Part shown: positions 60,663 to 64,000 of the stretch, piece after piece
Layout of the letters: each line of letters begins with the position of its first letter
Numbering within the stretch: the stretch's first letter is position 1
Assembly (NCBI GenBank): GCA_944392535.1
Contig: CALXWY010000003.1
Location: 1 to 64,000, forward strand
Source: an uncultured Alphaproteobacteria bacterium
Lineage (GTDB): Bacteria; Pseudomonadota; Alphaproteobacteria; Rs-D84
Reading direction: 5' to 3'
DNA: 64,000 nucleotides
The notes under the pieces: generated by a model
Databases searched by the model: none
What the model was told of the DNA's origin: nothing
The model's input: the letters and a program-made list of their open reading frames with translations, nothing else
Made by a program: the position numbers and the translations under genes

Positions 60663-61490
60663 TTATTCCTGTATCTGGGGCAGGCAGCGGCGCAGGGCGT
60701 CGTGCCAATGCGGGATTGTTATGTCGAATGTTTTTACAATTTTGGCTTTATCCAAAACGCTGTAAAATGGGCGGGTGGCTGCGGTTGGGTATTCCGATGT
60801 AGGAATCGCGTTCACATGGCATTTGCGGCCGCCCAATTCCATAATTGCGGTTGCAAAATCATACCATGAACACACGCCCAGGTTGGTGTAATGATATATT
60901 CCTGCTGTGTCGCGGTTGATTTGTGGCAATATTTTCACGATTGTGTCGGCCAAATCGTCTGCGTATGTCGGCGTGCCGATTTGGTCGCATACCACATTTA
61001 TCGTTTCGCGCTGTGCGCCCAGGCGCAACATTGTTTTGACAAAATTGTTCCCATACGGGGAATACAGCCATGCTGTGCGAATTATGATTGCGTTGTCATT
61101 ATTTTGTAATATTGCGCGTTCGCCCGCCAATTTTGTTTTTCCGTATACAGACGTTGGATTTGCTGCATCGGTCGTTTTGTACGGTGTGTGGGACGTGCCG
61201 TCAAATACGTAATCTGTGGAAATATGTACCAGTTTACAGCCCGTGCGCGCCAGATTTTCGGGGCCGTTTGCATTGACGCGTGTGGCCAAATCGACATCTG
61301 ATTCGGCGCGATCCACGGCAGTGTATGCGGCGCAATTGATGATAGTATCGATATTGTTTTCGCGCACAAATTTCTGTACGGCATCAAAATCCGTTATGTC
61401 CAATGTGTCGGAATCTGTCGCGATCGCGTTCGATATGCGCGCGGTTAATTCGCGCCCCAGTTGACCATTACAACCCGTTATCAGGTACAT
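60663..61490 (-). CDS. rfbD: dTDP-4-dehydrorhamnose reductase
   Basis: 275 aa SDR enzyme making dTDP-L-rhamnose. NAD(P)-binding TGCNGQLG at 5-12, YVFDG near 100, and the active YxxxK as YGKTK. Overlaps the end of rfbC by 23 bp, so they are co-translated. No rfbA or rfbB in the window. Rhamnose is used in LPS and capsule. Confidence 0.95.
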   Translation of the reverse strand: MYLITGCNGQLGRELTARISNAIATDSDTLDITDFDAVQKFVRENNIDTIINCAAYTAVDRAESDVDLATRVNANGPENLARTGCKLVHISTDYVFDGTSHTPYKTTDAANPTSVYGKTKLAGERAILQNNDNAIIIRTAWLYSPYGNNFVKTMLRLGAQRETINVVCDQIGTPTYADDLADTIVKILPQINRDTAGIYHYTNLGVCSWYDFATAIMELGGRKCHVNAIPTSEYPTAATRPFYSVLDKAKIVKTFDITIPHWHDALRRCLPQIQE

Positions 61491-62019
61491 CTTTTAATCC
61501 TTTGGCTATTCTGTCTTTGTCCGAAGTAATAATTTTATCCGCCGGGATTCGCCAATCGATGCCGATTTCAGGGTCGTCGTATCGTATGCCGATTTCTGAT
61601 TCAGGGTGATAAAAATTATCACATTTATACGCAAATATGGCGGTATCGGTTAACACCGAAAATCCGTGTAAAAAACCGCGCGGTATAAACAACTGACGTC
61701 TGTTTTCAGCGGATAATTCCACCGCCACATGGCGGCCAAACGTTGGCGAGTTTTTGCGAATATCAACCGCCACGTCCAAAACTGTGCCGTGCAGAACGCG
61801 AACCAGTTTTGCCTGGGCATATTCGCCCAATTGACAATGCAGGCCACGTATAACGCCATAGCACGATTTGGATTGGTTATCCTGGACAAAACGGTTTGGA
61901 ATGCCGTTTTTGATAAATTCATTTTCATTATAACTTTCGAAAAAGTATCCGCGTGCGTCGGTGAATATTTTTGGTTCCACGATGACAACGCCGTCAATAT
62001 CTGTTTTTATAAAGTTCAT
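61468..62019 (-). CDS. rfbC: dTDP-4-dehydrorhamnose 3,5-epimerase
   Basis: 183 aa from the ATG at 62019, with an AGGGGA ribosome site; a 39-codon upstream extension is implausible. Cupin-fold epimerase motifs DARGYFFESYNENEF, VIRGLHCQ with the catalytic His, and LFIPRGFLHGF. Precedes rfbD in the dTDP-rhamnose pathway. Confidence 0.95.
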   Translation of the reverse strand: MNFIKTDIDGVVIVEPKIFTDARGYFFESYNENEFIKNGIPNRFVQDNQSKSCYGVIRGLHCQLGEYAQAKLVRVLHGTVLDVAVDIRKNSPTFGRHVAVELSAENRRQLFIPRGFLHGFSVLTDTAIFAYKCDNFYHPESEIGIRYDDPEIGIDWRIPADKIITSDKDRIAKGLKDVPDNGL

Positions 62020-62095
62020 ATTTAATCCCCTGGTTATCTGTATCAGTAATGTAATCATATTCATAATGATTGGGCAAGGGCGGAAAAAAGTTTTA

Positions 62096-62124
62096 TTGAA
62101 TTTTTTGCAGTAAGTGATTATAAT
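62096..62124 (+). promoter_or_regulatory. Promoter of the HdeD-like gene
   Basis: TTGAAT (62096-62101), a 17-bp spacer and a perfect TATAAT (62119-62124), 28 bp before the ATG. Confidence 0.7.
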
Positions 62125-62151
62125 GATTAGGTACATACAAAGGGGGGATTT

Positions 62152-62799
62152 ATGCCAAAAGCAAAAAAATCAAATGCGAAAACAAGTACGCGTGTAAAAG
62201 CAACGCGTGCAACGCGTCGTACGTCGGCAAATCCGATTGCGACATCTATTAAACGTTTGTATAACAAAAGTGCGCCGTTGTTGATATGCGAAGCATTGCT
62301 GTTTGGCGTCGTGGCGGTATTGATGGTATTGATGCCGGTTACATTTCTAAAAGCGTTAACAGTTATTGTTGGCGTTGGTTTAATCTTGTTCGGATTATAT
62401 CGCACCATTGCCGGATTTGTCGTGTCGCGTGACATGGGTGGCGGATGGTTTGATGTTCTGTTCGGATTGCTGGGGGTCGTGCTGGGGGTACTGTTCTGTA
62501 TATATCCGGCGAGTTCGGCAATCAGTTTGGTGTACATATTTGTCGTGCTGTTCTTGTTCCGGTCACTGTTGTCGTTGATATTCTCGGTCAATATGATACG
62601 CGCAAAGTTTGGACATTATTGGGTTGATTTAGTTATGTCAATTATACTGATTGCGCTGGCGGTGTTCTTGCTGTTTTATCCGATGGCCGGTGCGGTTGTG
62701 ATGATATACTATTTAGCGGTTACGTTGTTGTTGTATGCAATCGCAGATGTGTATATGTACATTGAAATATTACGATTGAAAAAGTTAGTGAATGATTAG
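62152..62799 (+). CDS. HdeD/DUF308-like membrane protein
   Basis: 215 aa. A basic, Lys/Arg/Thr-rich cytoplasmic N-terminus (about 35 residues) and then six hydrophobic segments in three pairs, the DUF308 (HdeD) arrangement. Motifs such as GLILFGLYRTIAGFV and LAVFLLFYP occur in each pair. HdeD is tied to acid-stress survival in enterobacteria; role here unknown. Strong AAAGGGGGG ribosome site, own promoter and terminator. The long basic N-terminus is unusual. Confidence 0.8.
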   Translation: MPKAKKSNAKTSTRVKATRATRRTSANPIATSIKRLYNKSAPLLICEALLFGVVAVLMVLMPVTFLKALTVIVGVGLILFGLYRTIAGFVVSRDMGGGWFDVLFGLLGVVLGVLFCIYPASSAISLVYIFVVLFLFRSLLSLIFSVNMIRAKFGHYWVDLVMSIILIALAVFLLFYPMAGAVVMIYYLAVTLLLYAIADVYMYIEILRLKKLVND

Positions 62800-62801
62800 C
62801 A

Positions 62802-62828
62802 AAAATCGCCCGAATGGGCGATTTTTTA
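62802..62828 (+). terminator. Terminator after the HdeD-like gene
   Basis: A 10-bp stem (62802-62811 with 62816-62825), GAAT loop, T-run. Confidence 0.85.
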
Positions 62829-62835
62829 TTGTTTC

Positions 62836-62912
62836 TGGCGCGCCCTGCAGGATTCGAACCTGCGACCTGCGGATTAGAAATCCGATGCTCTATCCAGCTG
62901 AGCTAAGGGCGC
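62836..62912 (-). tRNA. tRNA-Arg, anticodon TCT
   Basis: 77 nt with encoded CCA (62836-62838). Acceptor GCGCCCT/AGGGCGC, discriminator G, anticodon loop TTTCTAA giving TCT (reads AGA/AGG), T-arm GCAGG-TTCGAAT-CCTGC. Confidence 0.95.
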
Positions 62913-62921
62913 GTTGCGCAT

Positions 62922-62950
62922 ATTCTATATTATAAATGCGGTAAATTCAA
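62922..62950 (-). promoter_or_regulatory. Promoter of tRNA-Arg
   Basis: TTGAAT (62945-62950), a 17-bp spacer and TAGAAT (62922-62927), ending 9 bp before the tRNA. Confidence 0.55.
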
Positions 62951-63007
62951 GTCTGGGGATTAATATTATTTTAAGAAATCGTTCCTGGGGCGGGGCGGCA
63001 CATGGCG

Positions 63008-63016
63008 TGGTATAAT
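63008..63016 (+). promoter_or_regulatory. Extended -10 promoter of tspO
   Basis: TGgTATAAT, perfect extended -10; no -35 match. Same TGgTATAAT as before carD. Confidence 0.55.
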
Positions 63017-63044
63017 AGACGTATACAAAACAAGGGAGTTTTTT

Positions 63045-63515
63045 ATGAAAAAATTTTGGTTGTTTATTTTGGCCGTCGTTATTTCTTTTGTGCCAGGAAT
63101 TATCGGAATATTTTTTGCACCAACGGGGGCGTCTGATGTTTGGTATAATGCGCTGAACAAGCCGATGTTGATGCCGGATGGATGGGTGTTTGCAGTTATA
63201 TGGCCGATACTGTATTTATTACTGGGTATCGCGTTGTATTTGATTATTGTTGATAAAACACGTTTCAGCAAGACGACATCATATGTCTTGTTTGGGGTCC
63301 AGATGGTGTTGAATGCATTATGGACATATTTGTTCTTTGGGTTAAATCTGACAGGTATTGCGTTATTGATTATAATTACGCTGATTGGATTCAGTATATG
63401 GATGATGATAGAATTTAAGAAAATCAGTCGCCCGGCATTTTATCTGGTGTGGCCCTATATAATATGGTTGGCGTTCGCGCTGTATTTGAATGGTGTTGTT
63501 GTATTTTTGAACTAA
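63045..63515 (+). CDS. tspO: TspO/MBR family membrane protein
   Basis: 156 aa, five membrane segments. Family motifs WYNALNKPMLMPDGWVFAVIWPILYLLLGIA, the Trp-rich loop LNALWTYLFFGL and WPYIIWLAFALYLN. TspO proteins bind porphyrins and steroids and regulate tetrapyrrole or stress responses; the role in this anaerobe is unclear. AAGGGAG ribosome site. Confidence 0.93.
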   Translation: MKKFWLFILAVVISFVPGIIGIFFAPTGASDVWYNALNKPMLMPDGWVFAVIWPILYLLLGIALYLIIVDKTRFSKTTSYVLFGVQMVLNALWTYLFFGLNLTGIALLIIITLIGFSIWMMIEFKKISRPAFYLVWPYIIWLAFALYLNGVVVFLN

Positions 63516-63518
63516 ATC

Positions 63519-63546
63519 AACCGGCCACCAGAAATGGTGGCTGGTT
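63519..63546. terminator. Hairpin between convergent tspO and ftsB
   Basis: A 12-bp stem (63519-63530 with 63535-63546, one G-T pair) with GAAA loop. No clear T-run, but its position at two convergent ends suggests termination or mRNA 3'-end protection. The stem shares GGCCACCA/TGGTGGC with the hairpin at 60626. Confidence 0.6.
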
Positions 63547-63871
63547 ATATCTTTAATATTCTGATATCAGGGTCGCCGATATTCAGATATTTTAAACCCA
63601 ATTCTTCAACGTAATCTGGGCTGTATCCCTGTAATAATTCAATGTGGCGGTTTATTCGGTTTAATTTTTCCTGTTCAGTGGCCAATTGAGTCTGTTCATT
63701 ATCCAGACGCCATATGTTCATGACAAATTGTTGTACGTTTTCTTCGCCCATGAACATACGAACAAACATTATTGCCGCGAAAATCACCGCCACAATACCA
63801 ATCTTGCCACGAATGCCGCCCGTCCATGCGTGACCAATAAAAGTAAAGAATTTTTTGATTTTTTCCTTCAT
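63545..63871 (-). CDS. ftsB: FtsB/DivIC-type septum formation protein
   Basis: 108 aa from the ATG at 63871; the ATG at 63880 overlaps the -10 element and cannot be in the transcript. One membrane segment (IGIVAVIFAAIMFVRMF), then a coiled coil (LDNEQTQLATEQEKLNRINRHIELL) and the conserved end (SPDYVEELGLKYLNIGDPDIRILK), matching FtsB/DivIC. It works with FtsL and FtsQ at the septum. It is divergent from dus. Confidence 0.85.
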   Translation of the reverse strand: MKEKIKKFFTFIGHAWTGGIRGKIGIVAVIFAAIMFVRMFMGEENVQQFVMNIWRLDNEQTQLATEQEKLNRINRHIELLQGYSPDYVEELGLKYLNIGDPDIRILKI

Positions 63872-63879
63872 CGGTGGCA

Positions 63880-63908
63880 TTATATCACAAATGTTTGCGA
63901 ATAATCAA
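63880..63908 (-). promoter_or_regulatory. Promoter of ftsB, likely leaderless
   Basis: On the minus strand TTGATT (63903-63908), a 17-bp spacer and a perfect TATAAT (63880-63885) preceded by TGA. The start codon at 63871 begins 8-9 nt after the -10, so the transcript may start at the AUG itself. Confidence 0.65.
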
Positions 63909-64000
63909 ATTTTTGGTGCACCGTTGGCCGGAATTACAGACAAGCCGTTTCGGCGGATCGTGCGTATGTTTGCGCCAGGGGTTCCACTGTATACAGAAAT
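63892..64000 (+). CDS. dus: tRNA-dihydrouridine synthase (partial, runs off window)
   Basis: The first 36 codons from the ATG at 63892 encode MFANNQIFGAPLAGITDKP followed by FRRIVR and a TE pair, matching the FMN-binding opening of DusA/DusB enzymes (APMAGITDxPFR). These reduce uridine to dihydrouridine in tRNA D-loops. The gene continues beyond 64000. Its start lies within the ftsB promoter on the other strand. Confidence 0.8.

Overview
The window looks like a chromosomal segment of an uncultured alphaproteobacterium with a compact genome, probably a host- or gut-associated anaerobe. Evidence: a full pyruvate:ferredoxin oxidoreductase (anaerobic pyruvate oxidation); Gram-negative envelope genes (lptB/lptC, a BamE-like lipoprotein, an OmpA-type lipoprotein, pbpC with an alpha-2-macroglobulin, an EnvC-like activator with a CtpA protease); a CarD regulator; and a very large share of secreted, Cys-rich or beta-barrel proteins. 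The lineage is an inference from gene content and style, not a measurement. I see no rRNA, no CRISPR array and no intact prophage.

Layout. 1-8.2 kb: a Cys-rich secreted protein, polA with an upstream outer-membrane protein, pth, and a 1061-aa secreted protein with a Thr/Ser/Ala/Arg-rich head. 8.2-20.4 kb: tRNA-Leu (anticodon AAG), three consecutive envelope genes, pbpC plus alpha-2-macroglobulin, and a Bacteroides Mpi-like serine recombinase. 20.4-31.7 kb: an S8 serine protease, rpsB-tsf, tyrS, an envC-like gene and ctpA, with a degenerate Fic/kinase-like pair lying between the last two, then a solenoid repeat protein and a ClpP-like protein. 31.7-43.3 kb: nifJ/por, a BamE-like protein, carD, lptC-lptB, an OmpA-type lipoprotein, an isolated 48-aa gene, a tiny IS200-type element and eno. 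43.3-50.7 kb: a 2059-aa autotransporter and a Cys-rich repeat protein. 50.7-57.1 kb: ssb, rho, an 871-aa secreted repeat protein, a spanin-like overlapping pair, a second Thr/Ser/Ala/Arg-rich protein and tRNA-Pro. 57.1-60.6 kb: an accessory block (GNAT acetyltransferase, small Cys-rich protein, frameshifted TraB/GumN-like gene, possible ADP-ribosyltransferase-like protein). 60.6-64 kb: rfbD-rfbC, an HdeD-like membrane protein, tRNA-Arg, TspO, FtsB/DivIC and the start of a dus gene.

How it fits together. Housekeeping units (replication, translation, termination, LPS export, septation) are interleaved with single-gene or two-gene envelope modules. Most transcription units end in a clear hairpin plus T-run, and several converging genes share a bidirectional terminator with the stop codon inside it. 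Many candidate promoters carry an extended -10 of the form TGnTATAAT very close to the start codon, so short-leader or leaderless transcripts may be common.

Best leads for something new: the overlapping spanin-like pair without a phage (55540-55882); the Fic-kinase cassette with a lost catalytic His (27039-28703); the paired similar hairpins around the start codon of the 871-aa repeat protein (52798-52912); the self-contained 48-aa gene (40947-41205); and the two-member family of Thr/Ser/Ala/Arg-rich proteins with an invariant Cys spacing.
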